Assembly (NCBI GenBank): GCA_965207535.1
Contig: CBDBMR010000015.1
Coordinates: forward strand, 248,001 to 312,000
From: JAJDXO01 sp965207535
Lineage (GTDB): Bacteria > Pseudomonadota > Alphaproteobacteria > Rhodospirillales > UBA2165
Length of the DNA: 64,000 nt
Direction: 5' to 3'
Shown: positions 25,284-32,184 of the stretch, piece by piece
How positions within the stretch are numbered: the stretch's first letter is position 1
Layout of the letters: each line of letters starts with the position of its first letter
Translations under genes and position numbers: made by a program
The notes under the pieces: model-generated
Database searches by the model: none
Told to the model about the DNA's origin: nothing
The model's input: the letters and a program-made list of their open reading frames with translations, nothing else

Positions 25284-25505
25284 GCTGGGTGAAGGGGAAT
25301 TTCCATATCACCCCATCTCTTATGACCCCCTCACGCTTTATTTTAAGACCCCCTCACGCTTTATTTTAAGACCCCCTCACCCTGACCCTCTCCCCCTGAA
25401 GAAGGGGGAGAGGGGACAAGTGCTCCCTCGCCCCCTTCAGGGGGAGAGGGATGCGGAGGGTTGGCGAGGCGAACGCCAAGCCTACCCGAAGCTGGGTGAG
25501 GGGGA
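25284..25505. repeat. family A palindromic repeat, copy 6, with 23-base tandem units
   Basis: The longest family A copy. It contains two exact tandem copies of a 23-base unit, GACCCCCTCACGCTTTATTT plus TAA (25324-25346 and 25347-25369), and a third partial one leading into the core CCCCTCACCCTGACCCTC. Then come the CCCCCTGAAGAAGGGGG hairpin, GGGATGCGGAGGGTTGGCGA and CTGGGTGAGGGGGAA. Lies between convergent AhpD-like and amidohydrolase genes. Confidence 0.85.
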
Positions 25506-25541
25506 ACGCATGAATCAAAAAATCCGCAAAAACTGAATCCC

Positions 25542-26609
25542 CTACTCGATCTTGAACAGCTTGCGGGCGTTGTCCTCGAAGAACGCCTTCTTGGCGGCGG
25601 CGCCGATGTCCATGGCGTCCAGCGCGCCGACCTCTTCGGGAACGAACTGCCAGGGGTAGTCCATGGCGTACATCATCCGGTCGACGCCAATCACTTCCTG
25701 GCAGAACTTGATCGGCGGTCCCCAGCCGACGCCCGAGGACGTGTAGTGGAAGTTGTCGATCAGGTAGTCCCAGGCCCGGCGCTTCAGCGGGCCCACATGC
25801 TCGTACCGGGGACTGACGGAAATGTGGCCGTGCATGAAGTCGATGCGGTAGAGCCAGTAGGGCAGCGCCTCGCCGCAATGGCCGAGGACGATCTGCAGCT
25901 TGGGAAATTTGTCGAAAAGCCCGGCGGCCATCAGCCTGAGCGCATGCAGTCCGGTCTCGCAGGCGAAGCCGTAAACCGCCGCGTCCAGGCCGCGCTTCAG
26001 GAACGGCTCGATCATCTGCGGCGACGGGGTCTGGGGGTGGAGGTAGATGGGGACGTCCAGCGCCTCGGCCGCCTCGAAGATCTCCCAGTATTGCTCGTCG
26101 TCCAGGTAGGTGCCGAGGGTATGGGAGTTGAAGATACCGCCCCGGAGTCCCAGCTTGTCGACGCCGCGCTCCAACTCCTTGGCGGCATTGGCCGGGTCCA
26201 GCGGACTGAACGCGGCGAGGCCGACATAGCGGTCCGGATACCGGGCGATGCCCTCGGCCAGCTGATCGTTGGCGCTGATGGCCAGCGCGCTGGCGGTTTC
26301 CGGGTCGAACAGCTGGACGCCGGGCGCGGTCAGCGACACCACCGCGATGTCGATGCCGGACCTGTCCATGTCGGAAATGCGCTCCTCGCCCAGGCTCTGG
26401 ATGCGCCGGGAGTGATCCCGGGCCTTCTGGGTCGAGCCGGTGAAGAAACCCCACAGGCTGTGGAAGCCGGGATCGTCGATGCTCTTGTCGGCGAGCTCCT
26501 TCAGATACATTTGCATCATGTCGGGGGGCAGCCACGCCTCCTCGGTGGCAATCCGCTTGTAGGGCGGATCGGGGTCGCGCGGCGGCATGGCGGGATAACG
26601 CTCGGGCAT
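25542..26609 (-). CDS. amidohydrolase_2 family, 5-carboxyvanillate decarboxylase-like
   Basis: 355 residues from ATG 26609 after GGAGGAAG. An ACMSD-type barrel with RIATEEAWLPP at the N-terminus: the second metal-motif residue is Ala (E-x-A), as in LigW-type 5-carboxyvanillate decarboxylases, whereas the other copy at 19272 has E-x-H. Further ligands are His in IYLHPQTPSP, His in LGHCGEALPYW and Asp in YAMDYPWQF. LigW-type enzymes release CO2 without using a hydrolytic water. It precedes an Lrp-type regulator gene oriented the same way by 83 bases; the regulator is more likely tied to phhA. Substrate unknown. Confidence 0.85.
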   Translation of the reverse strand: MPERYPAMPPRDPDPPYKRIATEEAWLPPDMMQMYLKELADKSIDDPGFHSLWGFFTGSTQKARDHSRRIQSLGEERISDMDRSGIDIAVVSLTAPGVQLFDPETASALAISANDQLAEGIARYPDRYVGLAAFSPLDPANAAKELERGVDKLGLRGGIFNSHTLGTYLDDEQYWEIFEAAEALDVPIYLHPQTPSPQMIEPFLKRGLDAAVYGFACETGLHALRLMAAGLFDKFPKLQIVLGHCGEALPYWLYRIDFMHGHISVSPRYEHVGPLKRRAWDYLIDNFHYTSSGVGWGPPIKFCQEVIGVDRMMYAMDYPWQFVPEEVGALDAMDIGAAAKKAFFEDNARKLFKIE

Positions 26610-26692
26610 CGGGCTTCCTCCCCTGGCTAAAAGTTTCCCGAAGTATCGGGGAGCCCGGCCCGGCGGGCAAGCGCGCCTATTTGAGATGGGGG

Positions 26693-27163
26693 CTATTTGA
26701 GGTGGGAAAGGGGCAGCGCCGTCGAGTTCTTGTAGGTTTCGAGCACCAGCGACGATTCCACCTCCTGCACGTTGGCGAGGCGCAGCAGGCGATGGGTGGC
26801 GAAACGGCCGTAGGCATCGAGATCGGTCGCCATCACCATCAGCAGGAAATCGGACTTGCCGGTGAGCGAGAAGAAGGCCGTCACCTCCTCCATGGCCATC
26901 ACCTCGGCGACGAACGCGCTGACCTTGTCCTCGGCGTGGTCGCGGAGCTTCACGTGGCAGGCCGCCCGCACCCCGAGGCCGATGGCCCGCCGGTCCACCA
27001 GGCCCGCATATCCCGAGATCACCCCCGCGTCCCCGAGCGCCTTGACCCGGCGGAGGCAGGGGGACGGCGACATGCCCACCCGTTCGGCGAGGTCCACGTT
27101 GCTGATCCGTCCGTCGGTCTGGAGCACGTCGAGGATCTTCAAGTCGGTGGCCGAAAGGTCCAT
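26693..27163 (-). CDS. Lrp/AsnC family transcriptional regulator
   Basis: 156 residues. The N-terminal HTH (DLKILDVLQTDGRISNVDLA, then MSPSPCLRRVKALGDAGVI) covers residues 5-55; the C-terminal RAM ligand-binding domain covers 65-150 (VTAFFSLTGKSDFLLMVMA). Lrp/AsnC proteins bind amino acids and control their metabolism. The gene is divergent from phenylalanine hydroxylase across an AT-rich gap full of AGGTCA/TGACCT elements, so control of phhA by phenylalanine or tyrosine is a good inference. The ATG at 27163 has no ribosome site, and a perfect TATAAT lies nine bases before it, suggesting a leaderless transcript. Confidence 0.92.
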   Translation of the reverse strand: MDLSATDLKILDVLQTDGRISNVDLAERVGMSPSPCLRRVKALGDAGVISGYAGLVDRRAIGLGVRAACHVKLRDHAEDKVSAFVAEVMAMEEVTAFFSLTGKSDFLLMVMATDLDAYGRFATHRLLRLANVQEVESSLVLETYKNSTALPLSHLK

Positions 27164-27213
27164 TAGGTCATATTATATTCAGATTATGTAAAATTAAATG
27201 AATTTATGACCTA
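27164..27213. promoter_or_regulatory. lrp promoter and TAGGTCATA inverted repeat
   Basis: TAGGTCATA (27164-27172) and TATGACCTA (27205-27213) form a perfect inverted repeat about 41 bases apart centre to centre, near four helical turns. The left arm abuts the lrp-type start codon. On the minus strand TATAAT at 27177-27172 is a perfect -10 only eight bases before the ATG. The region is strongly AT-rich, as expected of Lrp-type wrapping sites. Confidence 0.55.
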
Positions 27214-27235
27214 TATTATCACATTACGGTCCAAA

Positions 27236-27276
27236 TCAGGTCACACCTGACCGCGGGTCTTCCGTATCCTGACCTG
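27236..27276. promoter_or_regulatory. further AGGTCA/TGACCT elements upstream of phhA
   Basis: TCAGGT-CAC-ACCTGA (27236-27250) is a perfect inverted repeat, and CTGACCTGAAG follows near 27269-27279. Together with the 27164-27213 pair they give at least four related sites in the divergent gap, consistent with cooperative binding of the adjacent Lrp-type protein. Confidence 0.45.
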
Positions 27277-27312
27277 AAGTGACGGGACTGACCGGACACG
27301 GGAGACAGCTCG

Positions 27313-28176
27313 ATGGGATCGCCGAAACACACCACCGACCTCGACCGGGACTACACCATTCCCCAGGATTGGGAGCGCTATACGGATACCGAGCACGAGA
27401 TGTGGCGCCGGCTCTACCGCCGCCAGGCGGAGATGCTGCCCGGACGCGCGGCGGATGCGTTCATGGACGGGCTGACCAAGCTGGATCTCGGCGAGGGCGG
27501 TATCCCCGACTTCCGGCGCCTCAACGACAAGCTCCATGGGCTGACCGGCTGGACCGTCGAGGCGGTGCCCGACCTGGTGCCCGATGCGGCGTTTTTCCGG
27601 ATGCTGGCCGGGCGCCGCTTTCCGGCCGGGCGTTTCATCCGCAAGCCGGACGAGATGGACTACCTCGAAGAGCCCGACGTCTTCCACGACGTCTTCGGCC
27701 ATGTGCCCATGCTCACCCATCCGGTGTTCGCCGATTTCATGGCGGCCTACGGCGAGGGGGGCTTGCGCTCCCTCGAGTTCGGCGCCCTCGATCATCTGGC
27801 GCGGCTTTACTGGTACACGGTGGAGTTCGGCTTGATGAAGGCCCCGCGAGACGGTGACGGCGGTTTCCGCATCTACGGCGCCGGCATCCTATCGTCCAAG
27901 GGCGAGAGCATTTTCGCGCTCGACGATGCGTCCCCCAACCGCATCGCCTTCGACGCCGAGCGCGTCATGCGCACCGATTACAGGATCGACGACTACCAGC
28001 AGACCTACTTCGTCATCGACAGCTTCGAGGCGCTGCTCGACGAGTGCTACCAGGACTTCCAGCCGCTGTACGAGCGCTTGGAAACCGCCGCGGAACTGAC
28101 GCCGGCGGCGGTGGAAGTGACGGACACGGTCCTCCACCGGGGCACCCAGGAATATTTCGCGGAGAAGGCGGCTTAA
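27313..28176 (+). CDS. phhA: phenylalanine 4-monooxygenase
   Basis: 287 residues, the bacterial single-domain length. It hydroxylates phenylalanine to tyrosine with tetrahydropterin and non-haem iron. Iron ligands are visible: the two His of VFHDVFGHVPML and Glu in YWYTVEFGLM. RFIRKPDEMDYLEEPD is the conserved segment before them. GGGAG lies eight bases before the ATG. It is divergent from an Lrp-type regulator and preceded by AGGTCA/TGACCT repeats. No pterin carbinolamine dehydratase (phhB) is in the window. Confidence 0.96.
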   Translation: MGSPKHTTDLDRDYTIPQDWERYTDTEHEMWRRLYRRQAEMLPGRAADAFMDGLTKLDLGEGGIPDFRRLNDKLHGLTGWTVEAVPDLVPDAAFFRMLAGRRFPAGRFIRKPDEMDYLEEPDVFHDVFGHVPMLTHPVFADFMAAYGEGGLRSLEFGALDHLARLYWYTVEFGLMKAPRDGDGGFRIYGAGILSSKGESIFALDDASPNRIAFDAERVMRTDYRIDDYQQTYFVIDSFEALLDECYQDFQPLYERLETAAELTPAAVEVTDTVLHRGTQEYFAEKAA

Positions 28177-28207
28177 TCGCTATCTCCCACCCTGGCCTGC
28201 GTTTAAT

Positions 28208-28370
28208 CCCCCTCACCCAGTTCCGGCTATGGCTCGCGGGCTCGCCAAGCCTTCACATCCCTCTCCCTCCAGGGGAGAGGGAATAGGCGGATCGGATCAC
28301 CTCCCCCCATGGAGGGGGAGGTCGAGACGGCCGGCGACAGCCGGGCGTCGAGGGTGGGGGGGTGAGGGGG
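28208..28370. repeat. family A palindromic repeat, copy 7 (inverted)
   Basis: Opens CCCCTCACCCAGTTCCGGCT, CTCGCCAAGCCTTCACATCC, then a CCCTCCAGGGGAGAGGG hairpin, CACCTCCCCCCATGGAGGGG and GGTCGAGACGGCCGGCGACA and ends GTGGGGGGGTGAGGGGGA. The Nco-like CCATGG module is shared with copies near 18.0 and 48.8 kb. It lies between convergent phhA and VOC genes. Confidence 0.8.
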
Positions 28371-28389
28371 AGAGCGAAAATACTGCCGC

Positions 28390-28869
28390 CTAGCCGCCCG
28401 CTTCGGCCATTTCCTTCATGACGGCCTCGGTGCGCTTTTGCATCTCCTCGGGCGGGACGTCCTCCACATGGGTGGCGATTCCCCACATGTGGCCGAACGG
28501 ATCGATGATCCGGCCAAGCCGATCGCCCCAAAACCTGTCCTCGGGATCTTCGACGATCGTGGCGCCGTTGCTCTCCGCCTTTTTCATGGCGGCATCCACA
28601 TCGGGCACGTAAATGAAAGTGGAGGATGACCTGCCCTCATGGTCCTTCGGGCTCGCGGTGCCCCAGTCGGGGTTGGCGTCGCCCAGCATGATGCGCGCGC
28701 CGCCGATGGCGATCTCGGCGTGCATGATGCCGCCGCCGGGCCCCTCCAGGCGCATCACCTCTTCGGCGCCGAAGTTCTCGACATAGAAGTCGATCGCGTC
28801 CGCCGCCTTTTCCATGAATAGACAGGGCGTCACGGCGGTCATGCCCTCGTTGATGTAGCTGTCGGCCAT
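28390..28869 (-). CDS. VOC (glyoxalase/bleomycin resistance) family protein, PhnB-like
   Basis: 159 residues from ATG 28869, which has a perfect AGGAGGAAG site; an upstream in-frame start at 28893 lacks one. Two beta-alpha-beta-beta-beta modules: PCLFMEKAADAIDFYVENFG, HAEIAIGGARIMLGDANPD and FIYVPDVDAAMKKAESNGAT, with WGDRLGRIIDPFGHMWGIA at the end. This is the YdcJ/PhnB-type subgroup without full glyoxalase metal site. Reaction unknown. Located beside a GFA-family gene. Confidence 0.85.
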   Translation of the reverse strand: MADSYINEGMTAVTPCLFMEKAADAIDFYVENFGAEEVMRLEGPGGGIMHAEIAIGGARIMLGDANPDWGTASPKDHEGRSSSTFIYVPDVDAAMKKAESNGATIVEDPEDRFWGDRLGRIIDPFGHMWGIATHVEDVPPEEMQKRTEAVMKEMAEAGG

Positions 28870-29010
28870 TACTTCCTCCTGGTGGCTGGTCACTTGTTCA
28901 TTGGGCGTTCATCGGGCTCGAACAAAACAGGAACATTTATCGGCGGCGGAGTCAACATTAATGCTCGGCCCTTTGGGGGAATGCCGATGACCGGGAACCG
29001 GCTCTGCCGT

Positions 29011-29427
29011 CTAAAGGCCCCGCGACTCCGGCAGGATATGGGCCACATCCGTATCCCTCCGATAGATGCGGCGCTCGTCGGCTTCGAAGATATCGAACCC
29101 GTCCAGGCAGCGGACGTTGACCGCCCATCCCGCAAAGGGCGCCTTACCCTCGTCCAGTTCTTCCTGGGTCGGCATGCTCGGGCGGCGAAACGGCAGGATG
29201 CCGCAGGCGGGACAGAAATAATCCTTGGCGGTCCCGGAACCCCATTCATAGAGGGTCATGTCGTCCAGCGGCGTCAACAGCCTGACCGCGTCCTCCGGCA
29301 CCCGGTGGATCAGCGCGCCCCGCTTGCGGCAGACGGAGCAATCGCAGACCCGCACGTGATCGATGTCGGCGGTAAGCTCGAACCGGACCCGTCCGCAATG
29401 ACAAGCCCCCTGATAGGTTTTCTCCAC
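29011..29427 (-). CDS. GFA family (glutathione-dependent formaldehyde-activating enzyme-like)
   Basis: 138 residues from GTG 29427, preceded by GGGGAGGGGAAG. Zinc-binding cysteines lie in GACHCGRVRFEL, CDCSVCRKRGALIHR and YFCPACGILPF, the three-part Cys pattern of the GFA/CENP-V fold. Only a minority of this family is linked to formaldehyde; most are unassigned. It lies 18 bases after the alpha/beta hydrolase gene on the same strand, so the two are likely co-transcribed. Confidence 0.87.
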   Translation of the reverse strand: MEKTYQGACHCGRVRFELTADIDHVRVCDCSVCRKRGALIHRVPEDAVRLLTPLDDMTLYEWGSGTAKDYFCPACGILPFRRPSMPTQEELDEGKAPFAGWAVNVRCLDGFDIFEADERRIYRRDTDVAHILPESRGL

Positions 29428-29445
29428 GGCTTCCCCTCCCCTGGG

Positions 29446-30282
29446 TTAAATCCGGCCAACCAGCTTCACCACCGCCCGGCGCACCGCCTTGAAGCCCTCG
29501 GTGTCCGGCTCGTGGATGAAGTCGAAATGATCGGCCCCCTCGACGATCTCGACCTCGATCGCATCTCCGGCGGCCCGCGCCAGCGCCGGATAGTCGGGCA
29601 TCTCCAGGGTCGTCCGGCCCTGGGCCAGCGCCCGGTACGGGGTCACCGGATAACGCCCGGAATTCACCACATAAGCCTGCGGCATGCCCCAGGGCAGCCA
29701 TTCCAGGGGCGAGATCTCTTTCATGCGGTCCGCCCGCTCGGCCGGATCGCCGCCGATCAGCCGCTCGATGATGGGCTCGCCGCAATAAAGCTCGCCGTCG
29801 ATGCCTGTCGAGTCGATGACCCGGGGATCGACGAAGGCATCGTTGATCACCGCGCCGGCCAATGCCACCTTCGGCGCGCCCTTGATGTCGCTTTCCGCAG
29901 GCAGTTTCGGCCGTGCCGCCAGCCAGGCGCCGAAATGCCCGCCCGACGAATGGCCCAGCACGACCACCCGGTTGAGGTCGAGTGCGTGGGCGCCCGCGAG
30001 CACCGCCAGATGGTCCAGCGCGCCGCCGAGATCGCGAAACGTCCCCGGCCAGCCGCCGTGATCGTGGCCGACCCGGCTGTACTCCACGTTCCACGCCGCG
30101 ATGCCGTCGCCCACGAGCGCCTCGGCCATCTGGCGGTAATCCTCCATGGCGCCGCGCGAGGCGAGCCAGCACCCGCCGTGCAGCAGCATCACCACTGGGA
30201 ACGGTCCCGGCCCGCCGGGGACCGACAGCTCGCCGTAGCTGGTCGGCGTATCGCCGTAGGCGATGCGGATGGGCTCGCTCAT
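29446..30282 (-). CDS. alpha/beta hydrolase, esterase or kynurenine formamidase-like
   Basis: 278 residues from ATG 30282 with AGGAGA. The oxyanion motif is HGGCW, the nucleophile elbow GHSSGGHFG (Ser near residue 113), and the catalytic His is probably in GADHFDFIHEP near the end. This HGGxW and GHSxGG pattern is common in BD-FAE and kynurenine formamidase-like esterases. It precedes the GFA gene by 18 bases. Confidence 0.85.
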   Translation of the reverse strand: MSEPIRIAYGDTPTSYGELSVPGGPGPFPVVMLLHGGCWLASRGAMEDYRQMAEALVGDGIAAWNVEYSRVGHDHGGWPGTFRDLGGALDHLAVLAGAHALDLNRVVVLGHSSGGHFGAWLAARPKLPAESDIKGAPKVALAGAVINDAFVDPRVIDSTGIDGELYCGEPIIERLIGGDPAERADRMKEISPLEWLPWGMPQAYVVNSGRYPVTPYRALAQGRTTLEMPDYPALARAAGDAIEVEIVEGADHFDFIHEPDTEGFKAVRRAVVKLVGRI

Positions 30283-30399
30283 GGGGCTCTCCTTCGGCCT
30301 CAGCGTAGGCGACGGAGGCCGCGCCGTAAACGAATTGCGGTTTCCCCCCGCCGAGTTGGTCTATACTCCCTCCCCGTCGAATATTCCGGGAGAGGTCGG

Positions 30400-31248
30400 A
30401 TGAAGAATTCCAGGCTGGAGATCGAGGCCGTCGGCGCGCGCCTGGGCGCGGTCATCCACAATGTCGATCTGACGGCGGAGATATCCGACGGCGAAAAGGA
30501 CGAGCTTCGTCGGGCCCTCGACGACCATCAGGTCATTTTCTTCCCGGATCAAGACCTGACCCCGGACAACCAGAAGGAAGCGACCCGCATCTTCGGACCC
30601 CTCCTGCCGTCCGAGACCTTCTTCGATCACCTGGACGACGACCCGGAAGTCGAGATCGTCATCAACGACGAGAACACGCCGCCGACGGGCACCGCGCAAT
30701 GGCACGCGGACCTGACCTGGGCAGCGGAGCCGCCGGGCGGCACCAGCCTCTATTCCCGCGTCATCCCCAAGGGCAAGGGCGACACCGTATGGGCCAGCAT
30801 GACCGCGGCCTACGATTCGCTGTCGGACAAGATGAAGGTCTACCTGGAAGACCTGAAGGTGGTGCACAGCTGGGACATGGGATTCCCCGGCCGGCAGATA
30901 ACATTTCAGCGGGGCGGCGAGCATTACGTCGAGCACAGGACCGCCAACCCGCCCATCGCCCAGCCCCTCATCCGCACCCATCCCAGGACCGGCAAGAAGA
31001 TCATCAACGCCAATTCGAACTTCGCCAGCCACATCGTCGGCATTCCCCGGCCGGAAAGCCAGGGCATCCTGAACTTCCTGCTGTCCCTCCCGGCGCGGCC
31101 CGAGTTTCAGTACCGCCACAAGTGGCGGGAAGGAACGTTGGCGGTGTGGGACAATTCGGCGACCCAGCACGCGGCGGTGGACGATTTCTTTCCGGAATAC
31201 CGGGAGCTGACCCGGGTGACCTTCGGCGGACACGGTACGCCCTACTGA
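30400..31248 (+). CDS. TauD/TfdA family alpha-ketoglutarate-dependent dioxygenase
   Basis: 282 residues from ATG 30400, behind GGGAGAGG; the frame is open far upstream, but only this start gives a normal N-terminus (MKNSRLEIEAVGARLGAVIH). Iron ligands H and D in AQWHADLTW near residue 105 and the distal His in NSATQHAAVDDF, with the 2-oxoglutarate-binding Arg in YRELTRVTFGG. Enzymes of this group hydroxylate taurine, 2,4-D, sulfonates or sulfate esters. Four bases later comes a small hydrolase gene, so the pair is an operon. Substrate unknown. Confidence 0.9.
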   Translation: MKNSRLEIEAVGARLGAVIHNVDLTAEISDGEKDELRRALDDHQVIFFPDQDLTPDNQKEATRIFGPLLPSETFFDHLDDDPEVEIVINDENTPPTGTAQWHADLTWAAEPPGGTSLYSRVIPKGKGDTVWASMTAAYDSLSDKMKVYLEDLKVVHSWDMGFPGRQITFQRGGEHYVEHRTANPPIAQPLIRTHPRTGKKIINANSNFASHIVGIPRPESQGILNFLLSLPARPEFQYRHKWREGTLAVWDNSATQHAAVDDFFPEYRELTRVTFGGHGTPY

Positions 31249-31251
31249 TCG

Positions 31252-31902
31252 ATGCCCCTCCCGCCGCTCCATTTCGACGGCCCCGGCGGCGCGGATCGCA
31301 CCTTCGCCTTCGCCCACGGGGCGGGGATCGGCATGAATTCGGAATTCATGGATCATTTCGCCGGGAGCCTGGGCGCCCGCGGCGTCCGCGTCGCCCGGTT
31401 CGAGTTCCCCTACATGCGGAAGATGCGGGCCGACGGCACCCGCCGGCCGCCCGACCGGGCCGACGTGCTGCTCGAGACGTGGATGGAGGTGGTCAATCAC
31501 TTCGGGCCCGAAAACCTGTTTATCGGCGGCAAGTCCATGGGCGGACGGGTGGCGAGCCACGCCGCCGACCAGGCCGAAGGCTCAGGCGATCCGGTGGCCG
31601 GGCTGATCTGCCTGGGCTTTCCCTTCCACGGGCCCGGCAAGCCGGAAGCCGCCCGCTTCCGGAGCGTCGATACCCTCCTCACCCGCACGCTGATTTTGCA
31701 GGGCACCCGCGATCCCTTCGGCACCCTCGACGAGGTATCGGGCTACCCCTTGTCGGACGCCTGCGAGGTGGTGTGGCTGGAGGACGGCGATCACGCCTTC
31801 GAGCCGCGCAGGAAGTCGGGCCGCACCACCGCAGAGAACTGGGCGGAGGCCATCGACGCGATGGTGGAGTTCATGGATGCCCCGCACGGAGGCGGGGCAT
31901 GA
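31252..31902 (+). CDS. alpha/beta hydrolase, TEX30/KANSL3-like
   Basis: 216 residues. FAFAHGAGIGMNSEFMDHFA is the oxyanion region, GGKSMGGRVASHAA the nucleophile elbow with Ser at about residue 94, LQGTRDPFGT the Asp loop and LEDGDHAFEPRRKSG the His loop, an arrangement typical of the small TEX30-like bacterial hydrolases. Starts four bases after the TauD gene stop. The last codons (MDAPHGGGA) and the stop are formed by a family B palindrome (31874-31903), so the C-terminus has been rewritten by a repeat. Confidence 0.87.
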   Translation: MPLPPLHFDGPGGADRTFAFAHGAGIGMNSEFMDHFAGSLGARGVRVARFEFPYMRKMRADGTRRPPDRADVLLETWMEVVNHFGPENLFIGGKSMGGRVASHAADQAEGSGDPVAGLICLGFPFHGPGKPEAARFRSVDTLLTRTLILQGTRDPFGTLDEVSGYPLSDACEVVWLEDGDHAFEPRRKSGRTTAENWAEAIDAMVEFMDAPHGGGA

Positions 31903-31903
31903 C
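31874..31903. repeat. family B palindrome forming the 3' end of a gene
   Basis: GGATGCCCCGC and GCGGGGCATGACG are inverted arms around a short loop. The unit matches the palindromes near 17.95 and 34.0 kb. It provides the final nine codons and the TGA of the hydrolase gene. Confidence 0.7.
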
Positions 31904-31931
31904 GCGTGTTGTTAGAGCCCCCTATTCCATC

Positions 31932-31956
31932 ATACCCCGGCGCCAGTCCGGGGTAT
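31932..31956. repeat. family B palindrome, possible terminator
   Basis: ATACCCCGG and CCGGGGTAT form a perfect nine-base stem with a seven-base loop 30 bases after the hydrolase stop. Confidence 0.6.
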
Positions 31957-31975
31957 CCAGATTTCCAACTCTTGA

Positions 31976-32047
31976 ACCACAGAGCACACGGAGATCACTG
32001 AGCGGATTCGAGTGTAGATACTCCGTGTCCTCGGTGTTCTCTGTGGT
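31976..32047. repeat. nested inverted repeat (ACCACAGAG type)
   Basis: ACCACAGAG (31976-31984) pairs with CTCTGTGGT (32039-32047) and, inside it, ACACGGAG (31986-31993) with CTCCGTGT (32021-32028). This gives a long imperfect hairpin of 72 bases. Elements with the same ACCACAGAG/ACACGGAG arms occur scattered in many unrelated bacterial genomes. Confidence 0.75.
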
Positions 32048-32088
32048 GAATATCCTGGATGCCCCGAACCTCCGCCCCCCACCGGCCT

Positions 32089-32117
32089 TTGACTTGGCGA
32101 TGCCGGCACACTCTTAT
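32089..32117 (+). promoter_or_regulatory. candidate promoter for deiodinase-like gene
   Basis: TTGACT (32089-32094) and TCTTAT (32112-32117) are 17 bases apart, with a TATATAAG patch overlapping the -10 region. It would start transcription about 60 bases before the ATG at 32185. Confidence 0.4.
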
Positions 32118-32184
32118 ATAAGACATATGAGATAAAGCGCCGGTTTTGCGGCTGCCGGGTTGCGGAATTTCGACGGAGGCATTC

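Noticed and set aside
25324..25385. CRISPR array
   Set aside because: Only two or three contiguous units without spacers and no cas genes; a tandem duplication in a palindromic element.
28882..30399. N-terminal extension of the TauD frame
   Set aside because: Antisense to GFA and alpha/beta hydrolase genes; the TauD family start with a good ribosome site is at 30400.
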